64,000 nt of DNA from Actinomycetes bacterium (lineage in GTDB: Bacteria; Actinomycetota; Coriobacteriia; Coriobacteriales; Eggerthellaceae), in the NCBI GenBank assembly GCA_023394615.1, contig JAEXAI010000010.1, positions 1-64,000 of the forward strand, read 5' to 3'. Positions 14,445 through 23,050 of this stretch are shown here, piece after piece. The notes beneath the pieces were generated by a model. That model had not been told where the DNA came from. It saw only the letters and a list, made by a program, of their open reading frames with translations, and did not search any database. How positions within the stretch are numbered: position 1 is the first letter of the stretch; each line of letters opens with the position of its first letter. The position numbers and the translations under genes were made by a program.

Positions 14445-16265
14445 GTGCAGGACAGGTTGATTCTGAACAGATACCGCCCCATTTCCGAAGCGGGATCCGG
14501 CGGGTTCGGCACGGTGCAGGTGGCGTGGGATACGCGCATACAGCGGCGAGTGGCTATCAAATGCATGAAACTTGACCAAGCGGCCATTGCCGATGATCTC
14601 TCTGATGCGATGGACGGTTTGAACCGCGATATGGACGACGGTCGTATCCCGGCATACGATGCCGCGACCGTGCCGGGCCTAGAAGAAGCGCGCACGGCAG
14701 CGATGCTCTCCGATCCCAACATCGTGGGCGTGCTAGATTTCGAAGTGCAGGCCGACACCGCCTATCTGATTATGGAATACGTAGACGGGATGACGCTGAC
14801 CCAGTTGTTGGACACCTATGGTGATTCTCTTTCGCTCGATGTGCTGGGTGCCATCTTCGATGGCGTGGCGCATGCACTTGAAATCGCCCACGAGAACCAG
14901 GTGCTGCATTTGGACGTAAAGCCTGATAATGTGCTCATCAATCGCCAGGGACAAGTCAAGGTAACGGATTTTGGATTGTCGAAGCTTTCCGGCGTGTCAG
15001 GATTCTCGCATGCCGGCGGCGGCACAATCGGTTATATGCCGCTTGAGCAGATGCGCCAAGAGCCCTTGGATGCGCGCTGTGATGAGTGGGCGCTCGCTGC
15101 GATGACCTACGAGATGATATCGGGCGCAAACCCTTTTCTGGCACGGGATATTCAGCATGCTCAAAAGGCCATCGAAGATGCCGAGCTGGTGCTTCCCTCG
15201 CTGTGCATGGAAGGGCTGGATGCTCGTGCAGACGATGTGCTGTTTTACGCATTGGACCCCGATCGCTTTGAGCGCTACGACACCATAATGGATTTCGCAG
15301 AGGAAATGCAGCCGTGTTTGGGGGACCCGGCAGCCGGGCGCAAACGCTTGGCTGAACTGGTGGGGGACGCATGCGAGGATTTAGAAGAGGGTACCGAGCC
15401 GCTTTCGCGCGTATCTCGTTTCGATAGGGTGCGTCCCGGTCGGCGAAACGCGTTTCTGCGCATATGGAGCTTGGCGAACTGCGGCGTATTGGGAATGGTC
15501 TCGCTTTCAAATGTGGCATGGCTGGGAGGCACGTCAGATTTGGTCCTGTGGGGATTTTTCGCGTTGCTCATGATAGCGGCGGGCTTTGTCCCGCACCTCG
15601 GGGCGCTGTTGGCGATGTTCGCATTAGGTGCGGCCATGGTGTCGCATCAGGCCTATATCGCGGCGGTTGTTTTGGTGTTGGCGTCGTGTGCATGGTGGTT
15701 TTCCGTTGGTAGACGAGGCATGGCTCAAGCTGACACGGCGATATCTCCGGCTTTGTTGGGCTCTATCGGGTGTGCGCAACTTTCACCTTTGCTGTGCGGG
15801 TTTTTGCTGAATACACGGCAAGCAGCCTCAAACGCCCTGTTCTCGGGGATGGTTGCAGTATTCCTAGCCGCAATGGGGTCTCTTTCTGTGATGAATTGGG
15901 GCCCAAACGTGTATTGGAATCATATGGCGCTGAGCTATGAGCAGACGATTTTGCTGGTGCTGCAGCAGCCGGGTACATGGGCGATACTAGTCAGCTGGTT
16001 GGTGTCGGCGGTGGTGTTGGCGTTGTGCTGCTCAAGGCAAGCGCGCGGGCTGGCATTTGCGGGTGTTGTGCTTGCAGGTGCGGCGTTAATCGGCGGAATC
16101 GTGGCGGATGCGTGGTTGACAAGCTCCACGGGAAGCTTCATGCCTGATGTGATGACGCTGGTGATGACCGTGATTCCCATAGTGGTTATGGCAGCTCTTG
16201 CGCTTTGGGGTGTACCGGTGCGGGAAGAGGATCGTGCAGCCGCATTAGGCGATAGAAAACGATAA
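14445..16265 (+). CDS. Membrane-anchored serine/threonine protein kinase
   Basis: Hanks-type kinase domain at about residues 8-290, then a run of roughly eight hydrophobic helices to the C terminus. Catalytic elements seen: glycine loop GSGGFGTV, ATP lysine in VAIKCMK, catalytic loop HLDVKPDN, and Mg-binding TDFGLSKL. The usual Arg of HRD is Leu, so activation-loop control may differ from RD kinases. A ~25-residue acidic insertion precedes the alpha-C glutamate (PGLEEARTAAML). There are no PASTA repeats. The GTG at 14445 is preferred since AAAGG lies six bases upstream; a GTG at 14427 is possible. The poly-helical membrane part is unlike the single anchor of PknB and might sense an envelope signal. 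A terminator follows directly. Confidence 0.88.
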   Translation: MQDRLILNRYRPISEAGSGGFGTVQVAWDTRIQRRVAIKCMKLDQAAIADDLSDAMDGLNRDMDDGRIPAYDAATVPGLEEARTAAMLSDPNIVGVLDFEVQADTAYLIMEYVDGMTLTQLLDTYGDSLSLDVLGAIFDGVAHALEIAHENQVLHLDVKPDNVLINRQGQVKVTDFGLSKLSGVSGFSHAGGGTIGYMPLEQMRQEPLDARCDEWALAAMTYEMISGANPFLARDIQHAQKAIEDAELVLPSLCMEGLDARADDVLFYALDPDRFERYDTIMDFAEEMQPCLGDPAAGRKRLAELVGDACEDLEEGTEPLSRVSRFDRVRPGRRNAFLRIWSLANCGVLGMVSLSNVAWLGGTSDLVLWGFFALLMIAAGFVPHLGALLAMFALGAAMVSHQAYIAAVVLVLASCAWWFSVGRRGMAQADTAISPALLGSIGCAQLSPLLCGFLLNTRQAASNALFSGMVAVFLAAMGSLSVMNWGPNVYWNHMALSYEQTILLVLQQPGTWAILVSWLVSAVVLALCCSRQARGLAFAGVVLAGAALIGGIVADAWLTSSTGSFMPDVMTLVMTVIPIVVMAALALWGVPVREEDRAAALGDRKR

Positions 16266-16299
16266 AGGCCCGCAGCCCTGTTCAGGGGTTGCAGGCCTT
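16264..16299 (+). terminator. Terminator after the kinase gene
   Basis: Imperfect 14-bp stem AAGGCCCGCAGCCCTG/AGGGGTTGCAGGCCTT around a TTC loop, overlapping the stop codon and lying between convergent genes. Confidence 0.75.
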
Positions 16300-16351
16300 C
16301 TACGGCTTGTTTGCCGAATGCGCGTCAGTCTGTTAGATATGCGCCAGTCTG

Positions 16352-17212
16352 TTAGAACAGCAGCGCCGCAATCTTTCCCAGAAGCGGCTCAAAGCTGACG
16401 CCACGGTTTTCGAAATCAGGCTGCTGGGCGGTCACCTTCATGGCGTCTACCACGAAATCGCTGGCAAAGCGCGTTGCGGCTAGCAAGTCTTTCCCGGCCA
16501 TGATAGCGGCCAAAAGGCAGCTTGCGAACAAGTCGCCGGTGCCATGTAGCATGTAGGGCAAAAGCTCATTGCCCGTTTCGGCGAAGTCGCAGGATTCACC
16601 TTCCACAAAGTTGTGGATGGTGCCGTCGCCGCGATCGATGCCCTTCAGCACCACATTTTTCGCACCGCGCTCAAGCAGAGCGTCAAGCATTTTATGCACC
16701 GTGTCGTCGTCGATGTCCTGCCCCGGCCAGTCGATGCCCAAGATAATAGAGGCTTCGGTGAGGTTGGGGGTCAAAATATCGGCCTGGCACGCCAAGTCGG
16801 CCATGGCATCGCACAGCTCAGGCGTGTACGTGGGATACACTTTGCCATGATCGGCCATAACCGGATCGACCACGCGCAGTGCTTTGGGGTAGGTTGCATA
16901 GATATCTTTGATGCGGTCAACCTGCTCGGGCGCGCCTAAAAACCCGGAATACACAGCGTCGATGTCGATGCCGACCTTTTTCCACGCATCCAGGTAATCG
17001 GCCAGCATTTCGGTGGTGTCATGCATATACCAGGTGGAAAAAGCGGTGTGGCTGCTGAAAAGCCCGGTTGGAACGGGGCAAACATCGCACCCAGCGGCTG
17101 ACAGGACGGGAATCGCCACGCCCAGCGAGCATTTTCCGTAACCGCACAAATCATGTACGGCGGCAATGCGGGGGATATATTGTCCTTGACGTTCGTAGAG
17201 CGGTTCGTTCAT
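16352..17212 (-). CDS. pdxY: Pyridoxamine kinase (PfkB/PdxY-like)
   Basis: 286-aa ribokinase-fold kinase that phosphorylates pyridoxal or pyridoxamine in vitamin B6 salvage. Visible: the N-terminal VHDLCGYGKCSLGVAIPVLS typical of PdxK/PdxY, VDPVMADHGKVYP, TPNLTEASIILG, and the catalytic GTGDLFASCLLAAI near the C terminus. Length is normal. The ATG at 17212 is three bases after the stop of a small membrane-protein gene, so the two form an operon divergent from serS. PdxY versus PdxK/ThiD cannot be settled without alignment, but the CGYGK motif favours pyridoxamine/pyridoxal kinase. Confidence 0.88.
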   Translation of the reverse strand: MNEPLYERQGQYIPRIAAVHDLCGYGKCSLGVAIPVLSAAGCDVCPVPTGLFSSHTAFSTWYMHDTTEMLADYLDAWKKVGIDIDAVYSGFLGAPEQVDRIKDIYATYPKALRVVDPVMADHGKVYPTYTPELCDAMADLACQADILTPNLTEASIILGIDWPGQDIDDDTVHKMLDALLERGAKNVVLKGIDRGDGTIHNFVEGESCDFAETGNELLPYMLHGTGDLFASCLLAAIMAGKDLLAATRFASDFVVDAMKVTAQQPDFENRGVSFEPLLGKIAALLF

Positions 17213-17215
17213 TTG

Positions 17216-17422
17216 CTAGTCATCCTCTTCTTCATCTTCGTCTTCGTCATCGTCGAAGAAACTCCAGTCATCTTCCGTCTTTTCATGGTTCTTGTACTTT
17301 TTGCGCGTACGATGCTCCATTAGTACGCAGGCAATTAAGCAGAGTACCAACGTTATCCCGAATAAAACTCCTATTCCCGGGAAGGTTTCGAATAGGAAGT
17401 GATACAACTGGTCCGCGTCCAT
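17216..17422 (-). CDS. Small single-pass membrane protein with acidic tail
   Basis: 68-aa protein with one hydrophobic helix (GIGVLFGITLVLCLIACVLM, residues ~16-35), a short basic stop-transfer segment, and a C terminus made almost only of Asp and Glu. The ATG at 17422 follows GAGAGGCACTT. It immediately precedes the pyridoxamine kinase (three-base gap). Function unknown; the acidic tail is probably cytoplasmic by the positive-inside rule. Confidence 0.7.
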   Translation of the reverse strand: MDADQLYHFLFETFPGIGVLFGITLVLCLIACVLMEHRTRKKYKNHEKTEDDWSFFDDDEDEDEEEDD

Positions 17423-17546
17423 AAGTGCCTCTCACGTAGATTTCTTCGAACGACTTTTCAGTAGAGTATACTATTCGCGTGCAATATCCCAGCGCAAACG
17501 TCTGGGTTTTACAGGATTCATCGATAAACTAATGCAGGAGGATATC

Positions 17547-18833
17547 ATGCTGGATGCGCGCTATGTCCGCGAAAACCAAGAAGCGGTCGCCCAAGCGATG
17601 AAGAATCGAAACTATCCATGGGATGCCGAGCGTTTCGCAAAGCTGGACGAGCAGAGGCGAGCCGCTATTACCGAAGAAGAGGCGATGCAGGCCGACCGCA
17701 ACGCGCTTTCAAAGGAAATCGGCGCGTTGATGGGCGCAGGTAAAAAAGAAGAGGCCGAAGCAGCGAAGCAAAAGGTACGCGATATCAACGGACGGTTGGC
17801 CAGCGCGTCCCAAGCGCACGGCGAAGCCGAAGATCAGCTAAAAGACCTGCTCATGAGCGTGCCGAACCTAGCCGACGCATCCACACCGGTGGGCAAAGAC
17901 GAAACCGAGAATCCCGAAGTGCGCAGGTGGGGAACGCCGCGAGATTTCGATTTCGACTTCAAAGCGCATTGGGATTTGGGTACTGATTTGGGCATGATCG
18001 ACTTCGAGCGCGCCACGAAGCTCTCCGGCAGCCGCTTTATATTGCTGGGCGGTTTGGGCGCTCGTCTGGAGCGCTCGCTGATTAACTTTATGGCCGACAC
18101 GCACACCAGCCGTGGCTTTAAGGAATGGTGGTGCCCCGTTCTGGTGAACAAAGAAACTATGACAGGCACAGGTCAGCTGCCCAAGTTCGAAGAGGACCTG
18201 TTCAAAACGAAGGACGAGAGCCTGTATTTGATTCCGACAGCCGAAGTGCCGCTGACAAACATTCACGCCGGCGACGTGCTGGAAGGCGACAAGCTGCCAC
18301 TGAAGTATACGTCCTACACCGATTGCTTTCGTGAAGAAGCGGGCAGCGCCGGGCGCGACACCCGAGGTCTTATCCGCGTGCATCAGTTCGACAAGGTGGA
18401 AATGGTGAAGTTCTCCAAACCCGAGGAGAGCTTCGACGAGTTGGAAAGCATGACGGCCGAAGCTGAAAGCATCCTGCAGATGCTGGAGTTGCCATATCGC
18501 GTGATTAGCCTGTGCACTGGTGATTTGGGCTTTTCCGCTGCAAAAACCTATGACCTAGAAGTATGGCTGCCCAGCTACGATGCGTACAAGGAAATAAGCT
18601 CGTGCTCGTGCTGCACCGATTTCCAGGCGCGACGCGCGAATATCAAGTATCGCGATCCGGCCAAGTTCAAGGGCACGCGCTATGTGCATACCTTGAACGG
18701 TTCCGGTCTTGCGGTGGGTCGCACGATGGCTGCTGTGATGGAAAACTACCAGAACGCCGATGGCACTATCACGGTTCCCGAAGTGCTGGTTCCTTATATG
18801 GGCGGCGTGAAAGTGATTGAGCCAGAAGACTAG
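17547..18833 (+). CDS. serS: Seryl-tRNA synthetase
   Basis: Charges tRNA-Ser, and also tRNA-Sec as the first step of selenocysteine synthesis. The N-terminal coiled-coil arm spans about residues 25-110 (many Glu/Lys/Ala). The class II core shows motif 2 in FREEAGSAGRDTRGLIRVHQ and motif 3 in GSGLAVGRTMAAVMENYQ. The 428-aa length is typical. The ATG at 17547 follows AGGAGGATATC; an upstream in-frame ATG at 17532 lies before that site. TATACT at 17467-17472 is a likely -10 box. A T-box leader was looked for and not found. Confidence 0.97.
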   Translation: MLDARYVRENQEAVAQAMKNRNYPWDAERFAKLDEQRRAAITEEEAMQADRNALSKEIGALMGAGKKEEAEAAKQKVRDINGRLASASQAHGEAEDQLKDLLMSVPNLADASTPVGKDETENPEVRRWGTPRDFDFDFKAHWDLGTDLGMIDFERATKLSGSRFILLGGLGARLERSLINFMADTHTSRGFKEWWCPVLVNKETMTGTGQLPKFEEDLFKTKDESLYLIPTAEVPLTNIHAGDVLEGDKLPLKYTSYTDCFREEAGSAGRDTRGLIRVHQFDKVEMVKFSKPEESFDELESMTAEAESILQMLELPYRVISLCTGDLGFSAAKTYDLEVWLPSYDAYKEISSCSCCTDFQARRANIKYRDPAKFKGTRYVHTLNGSGLAVGRTMAAVMENYQNADGTITVPEVLVPYMGGVKVIEPED

Positions 18834-18834
18834 T

Positions 18835-19497
18835 ATGGCCAACACCAGATCAGGCGGCAAGACTACCAGTGGTAAAACTGGTGGTAGGGCCGAAAGCAAA
18901 CCCGCATCGCCGACGCCACGGCGCGCCAGCAATGCGGGACGCAAGCCCGCTGGCGACGCGCGCGCGATGCCTCGCGCAAAGGACTCTGCGCCGAAAAAAC
19001 GCAGATGGCCGCTTGTGCTGATTGTCTGCGTAGTAGTGGTGATAGTGGCGGCGATAGGGGCGTTTTCGTGGGACCGTTGGTTTCGCTACGATGATACCGC
19101 CGATATCCAAGGAGTGTGGAAGGTGTCGGGTGCGCAGAGCACTACGGTCATCGACGGCAGCGTTATAAAGCTCACGAGCGACGTGTCGTATGCTTACACC
19201 ATAGATACCCTGGCGAAAACGATTGATTACTCGTTTGGCTCGTCTAGCGGGCATGCGTCCTATCGTTTCAGCGATGATAGATCGGTTCTGGTGATTCAGG
19301 AAAACGCTGGTACCGAATGGCTGGTTGCTCTACATTTGAAAAAGGATCCGGTCATAGAGGGTGGAGAGACTCCGACGGGTACTACGGTGCTTGTGCGGGT
19401 GTCGGGCAACACGACGGCCCAGCCCCAATCGCTTGCGAACAACAGCACGGCCGCCGCAGATGCTGCAGGTGCTGTGCTTGACGGCAGTGCGTCATGA
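18835..19497 (+). CDS. Membrane-anchored protein of unknown function
   Basis: 220-aa protein with a long basic, low-complexity cytoplasmic N terminus (residues ~1-57, ending APKKRRW), one membrane helix (PLVLIVCVVVVIVAAIGAF), and an outer domain with beta-strand character (IQGVWKVSGAQSTTVIDG and repeated Ser/Thr-rich strands). The outer part resembles small lipocalin-like 'IQGxW' modules, but this is only a visual impression. It begins one base after the serS stop and overlaps the next gene by four bases, so it is translated in one operon with serS and the genes after it. Confidence 0.65.
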   Translation: MANTRSGGKTTSGKTGGRAESKPASPTPRRASNAGRKPAGDARAMPRAKDSAPKKRRWPLVLIVCVVVVIVAAIGAFSWDRWFRYDDTADIQGVWKVSGAQSTTVIDGSVIKLTSDVSYAYTIDTLAKTIDYSFGSSSGHASYRFSDDRSVLVIQENAGTEWLVALHLKKDPVIEGGETPTGTTVLVRVSGNTTAQPQSLANNSTAAADAAGAVLDGSAS

Positions 19498-19928
19498 CGG
19501 AGCTTCAAGCAGATGCGGCTCACGTGACGGCGGCGCTTTCAATCCAACGTATCGGGGTTTTGCCCGATCGCGTGCGCTGCGATGTGCTGGTGGATGATGA
19601 GCTCGTTCGCTACACGAACGACGCCATGGCTCAGCGTGCGATTTCCCGCTTTCCGAATCTGGTTCGCCACGCTTGCGTGAATAGCAAAGGCACGACGTTC
19701 GGCGCGGTTATTGCCCGCACATCGTTGCCGCACTTGCTTGAACACGTCGTGATAGATATGCTTGTACAAAAGAGCACCGACGATGAAACGGTGTTCGTTG
19801 GAACGACTGAATGGACGGACGAGCGTTCGGGGTGTGCGAGAGTCGAGGTCTCGATGACCGACGATTTAGCAGTTCTCAGAGCTTTTCGAGACGCCGTTTC
19901 GTTCATCAACGAAGAGGTGATACAGTAA
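19494..19928 (+). CDS. Stand-alone cyanophycin-synthetase N-domain-like protein
   Basis: 144-aa soluble protein. The middle reads TSLPHLLEHVVIDMLVQ followed by FVGTTEWTDERSG and VEVSMTDDLAVLRAFRDAV. This order resembles the N-terminal domain of cyanophycin synthetases (GxxLxHVVEHVxLELQ, then GxTR and an AVxxVN helix), here without the ATP-grasp and Mur-ligase domains. The likeness is from memory and needs a profile search. Start ATG at 19494 overlaps the previous stop (ATGA type); the aminotransferase gene follows after four bases. The function of an isolated N-domain is unclear. Confidence 0.55.
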   Translation: MTELQADAAHVTAALSIQRIGVLPDRVRCDVLVDDELVRYTNDAMAQRAISRFPNLVRHACVNSKGTTFGAVIARTSLPHLLEHVVIDMLVQKSTDDETVFVGTTEWTDERSGCARVEVSMTDDLAVLRAFRDAVSFINEEVIQ

Positions 19929-19932
19929 AGCC

Positions 19933-21183
19933 ATGTCATCAGCACATATAACATTCGACTCAACAAACGATATGGTGGCGAACCGCGTGAAAAAGATGCG
20001 GTCGTCGGCAGTTCGCGATTTGTTCGCGGCGGCATCCAGACCGGATATCATATCGCTGTCGGGCGGCATGCCCGACGTGCGCCTTCTGCCTACGTCTGCT
20101 ATCGAGCAGGCAGTGAAGGCAGCCTGCACCACGCAACGCGCGGCGTCGCTGCAATACGGGTCGACGAACGGTCGACTCGAGACTAGGCAGGTATTCTGCG
20201 AGCTGATGCGCGACATCGGCGTGCGCTGCAAGCCAGATGAGGTGCTTATCACCACGGGCGCTCAGGAAGCGCTCGACTTGATTGCGAAAACCTTCATCAA
20301 TCCCGGCGACATCATCTTTACCGAGGGCCCTACTTATTTGGGCGCGCTGCAAGCGTTTTCGGCCTACGAGCCCGATATACACTGCATCCCCTTCGATAAT
20401 CAGGGCATGCGCATGGACTTACTTGAAGCCGATTTAAAAAAGATTGGGCCGGGCAAGGCGAAATTCCTCTACACCATCCCCAACTTTCAAAATCCCGGCG
20501 GCGTGACCATGGTGCCCGAGCGGCGCAAACGCTTGCTTGAGCTTTCCGAAGAGTACGGCTTTTTGGTGGTGGAAGACGACCCATACGGTCGGCTTCGCTA
20601 CGACGGCGGTCATGTGATTCCGCTGAAGGCACTTTCCAGCGACGTGGTGTATCTGGGCACAATCAGCAAGATATTTGCACCTGGTTTGCGCACTGGCTGG
20701 ATTGCCGCACCGCGCAGTATTCTGGCGAAAATCAATCTGGTAAAGCAGGGCACCGACTTGTGCGGTAGCTCGTTTGACCAGGTGGTGGTGGAGCACTACT
20801 TCACTGATACCCCTTGGGAAAAGACGCTGCAGAAGTTTGTGGCTACCTATCATGAGCGACGCGACGCGATGTTGGAAGCGCTTGACGAGTTTTTCCCGCC
20901 CGAAGCCACTTGGACACATCCAGAAGGCGGTTTCTTCGTATGGGCCACCTTGCCCGATTACGTGGACACCGACACCATGCTGGGCGTGGCTTTGGAATCG
21001 GGCGTAACTTACACGCCGGGCGACGGCTTCTATCCAGATGGCCAGCGCGGTCGAAACAGTATGCGACTGGCTTTCTGCTATGAAAGCCCCGAGAACCTTC
21101 GCGAGGCGATTCGCCGCCTTTCTTTGGTAATCGAGGAGCAATTGGAACTGTACCGAGCGTTTTTGGAAGCAGATGCGCTTTAG
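19933..21183 (+). CDS. PLP-dependent aminotransferase, class I/II (LysN/MocR-type catalytic domain)
   Basis: 416-aa fold-type I aminotransferase without a GntR DNA-binding domain. Visible are SLSGGMPDVRLLPTSAIEQA, LQYGSTNGRLETRQVF, ITTGAQEALDLIAKTFINPG, YTIPNFQNPGGVTM, EDDPYGRLRYDG and the PLP lysine region GTISKIFAPGLRTGWIAAP. The set fits the 2-aminoadipate/aromatic/branched-chain aminotransferases of the LysN or MocR-like group. Exact substrate unknown. The start lies four bases after the previous stop. Context with a Ddl gene 32 bp downstream hints at amino-acid supply for wall synthesis, which is inference only. Confidence 0.87.
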   Translation: MSSAHITFDSTNDMVANRVKKMRSSAVRDLFAAASRPDIISLSGGMPDVRLLPTSAIEQAVKAACTTQRAASLQYGSTNGRLETRQVFCELMRDIGVRCKPDEVLITTGAQEALDLIAKTFINPGDIIFTEGPTYLGALQAFSAYEPDIHCIPFDNQGMRMDLLEADLKKIGPGKAKFLYTIPNFQNPGGVTMVPERRKRLLELSEEYGFLVVEDDPYGRLRYDGGHVIPLKALSSDVVYLGTISKIFAPGLRTGWIAAPRSILAKINLVKQGTDLCGSSFDQVVVEHYFTDTPWEKTLQKFVATYHERRDAMLEALDEFFPPEATWTHPEGGFFVWATLPDYVDTDTMLGVALESGVTYTPGDGFYPDGQRGRNSMRLAFCYESPENLREAIRRLSLVIEEQLELYRAFLEADAL

Positions 21184-21215
21184 GCGTTTTCCGCAATGCG
21201 AAAAGGAGTGGAATC

Positions 21216-22199
21216 GTGAAGATAGCGGTATTGATGGGCGGAAGCTCGTTCGAACGTGAATTCAGTTTGGCCAGTGGCAAGCGGGTGTGTGACGCTTTGG
21301 AAGAAGCGGGGCATCGCGTGGTTGCGCTGGATACGACGAAAGACCTCGTGCCGACGCTGCGCAGCGAGCGCCCCGACGTGGCGTATTCGGCGCTGCATGG
21401 CAAGCATGGTGAGGATGGCACTATCCAAAGCCTGTTGGAGTTTTTGGAAATCCCCTTTGTTGGGGCGGGAGCTGCGGTATGCCGCAATACGTGGAACAAA
21501 GCCACGTTGCCGTTCGTGATGGAAGGCTACGCCAATTTAATCGACGACGATCTTTCAGCCTCGTGGCCCCAAGGCATTTGCATCGCCCGCGATGCATTCA
21601 AAGACATGGGCGCCGCGACTGCGCTCGACTTGGTGGAAAAGCGTATTTCCGGTGGGTATCCGCTGTGCGTGAAGCCCGCTTGTGGCGGGTCCGCGCTGGG
21701 CGTGCACAAGGTGGAATCCCAAGACGAACTGGGTCGCGCTATCTTGGATGCACTCACCTACGACAAGGAAGTGCTGATTGAGCAATGGATTGACGGTGTG
21801 GAGCTGGCCGTGTCCATATTGGGGCAGGGCTGGGATGCGCATGCGCTGCCGCCGGTTGAGATTGTGACACGAGACGGTCTCTATGACACATCGGCTCGCA
21901 TGACAGACGGAGCAGTCGAATTTTACACGCCGGTGCGTCTGCAATCGCTTTCGAACAAAGAAGACGAAGCTCAGGCGATTCGCGCGGAAGTTGAGCGGGT
22001 GGCATTGGAAGTGTATCGAGCCTATGGTGTTCGTGATTTGGGTCGCGTGGACATGGTGTGGGATGGCGCTCAAGCACGTGTTCTGGAAATAGACATCTCG
22101 CCGGGAATGACCGAGCGCTCGCTGTTCCCAGCGGCATGTGCGGCTTCGGGTCTTTCGCTTCCGGCCGTATTTGACCAGCTGGTGAAACAGTACGAGTAA
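21216..22199 (+). CDS. ddl: D-alanine--D-alanine ligase family protein
   Basis: 327-aa ATP-grasp ligase that joins two D-alanines for peptidoglycan. Landmarks: MGGSSFEREFSLASGKRV at the N terminus, SALHGKHGEDGTIQSLLE, the ATP lysine in YPLCVKPACGGSALGVHKV, and the C-terminal VLEIDISPGMTERSLFP. The usual EVNTxPGMT is EIDISPGMT here, so the magnesium-binding Asn is Asp. The substitution is chemically mild but uncommon in my recollection. The GTG start follows AAAGGAGTGGAATC. A Ddl-like enzyme with altered second-substrate choice cannot be excluded. Confidence 0.88.
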   Translation: MKIAVLMGGSSFEREFSLASGKRVCDALEEAGHRVVALDTTKDLVPTLRSERPDVAYSALHGKHGEDGTIQSLLEFLEIPFVGAGAAVCRNTWNKATLPFVMEGYANLIDDDLSASWPQGICIARDAFKDMGAATALDLVEKRISGGYPLCVKPACGGSALGVHKVESQDELGRAILDALTYDKEVLIEQWIDGVELAVSILGQGWDAHALPPVEIVTRDGLYDTSARMTDGAVEFYTPVRLQSLSNKEDEAQAIRAEVERVALEVYRAYGVRDLGRVDMVWDGAQARVLEIDISPGMTERSLFPAACAASGLSLPAVFDQLVKQYE

Positions 22200-22396
22200 T
22201 TGTTTCGCATCGTGCTTGTGTTTTGCGGAATGTGATTGTGCTGCGATTACTCTAACATCTTGGTAACTTGTTGGGCGCGCGCGGCAAGGCTATGTTTATA
22301 ATGATTTGTATCGCGGTCGGACGGGCAAGCGCTGCGGCTGATCGCAATCGGAATTGCAGTGAATCGAGGCTGGGATTCAGCCGATAGGAGGCAATC

Positions 22397-22972
22397 ATGA
22401 GCGGTAAGATCGAAGCATTTTTAGCAGGTGGCGCAGTTGGTGCCCTGATCGCATTGATGTTCGCACCGCGAACCGGTGATGAGGCGCGTGCAATGGTTGC
22501 CGACAAGGCAAATGAAACATGGTCGCAGGCGCGCGAATATGGCACGCAGGCGCAAGAGCGCGGGCGTCAGGTATGCAGCGATTTTTCTGCGAAGGGCCAG
22601 ACCGTATGCGGGAGCGCAGCGGCGAATGCTCAAGACGCCTTCAATGCGGCTTCTTCCCGTGTGCAGAGTACGTACGACAATGTGAAGCCAACTTTCACTG
22701 AAAAGAACGACGAACTGCGCGACAAGATCGAAGCTGCTCGTCAGCGCATTGCTTCTCAAGTAGCGAAGAATGCAGAAGCGGCGCATGACGTTATGAATGA
22801 GAAGATTCCCGTCGTGGCCGATGCCGCAGTGGATGCTGCTGCTCAGGTGCATGATGCCGTGGATGTTGCAGCTCAGAAGATTGCCGGTGATGCCGAAGAG
22901 AACAACGACACCATCGAAGAAAAGATTAACGAAGCGGCTGAGAAACTCGGAGAAAAGCCGGAAGAGAACTAA
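22397..22972 (+). CDS. YtxH-domain protein with long helical tail
   Basis: 191-aa protein. Residues ~1-30 form the YtxH signature (FLAGGAVGALIALMFAPRTG DEAR), a membrane-associated glycine-rich helix followed by a long charged amphipathic helix region rich in Ala, Glu and Lys up to the C terminus. Such proteins are often linked to general stress, but no activity is known. The ATG follows AGGAGGCAATC; TATAAT at 22297-22302 is a likely -10 box. A strong terminator closes the gene. Confidence 0.85.
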   Translation: MSGKIEAFLAGGAVGALIALMFAPRTGDEARAMVADKANETWSQAREYGTQAQERGRQVCSDFSAKGQTVCGSAAANAQDAFNAASSRVQSTYDNVKPTFTEKNDELRDKIEAARQRIASQVAKNAEAAHDVMNEKIPVVADAAVDAAAQVHDAVDVAAQKIAGDAEENNDTIEEKINEAAEKLGEKPEEN

Positions 22973-22990
22973 ATCGGCATTTGAACGTAT

Positions 22991-23024
22991 GGCATCCCTT
23001 CGTTATGAGAAGGGATGCCTTTTT
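22991..23024 (+). terminator. Rho-independent terminator after the YtxH gene
   Basis: Perfect 10-bp stem GGCATCCCTT/AAGGGATGCC followed by TTTTT. Confidence 0.92.
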
Positions 23025-23050
23025 GTATGGGGACGAGGGCGGTTGAGACT

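Noticed and set aside
17423..17546. T-box leader before serS
   Set aside because: The region is short and lacks the conserved T-box antiterminator sequence; only a likely -10 box is visible.
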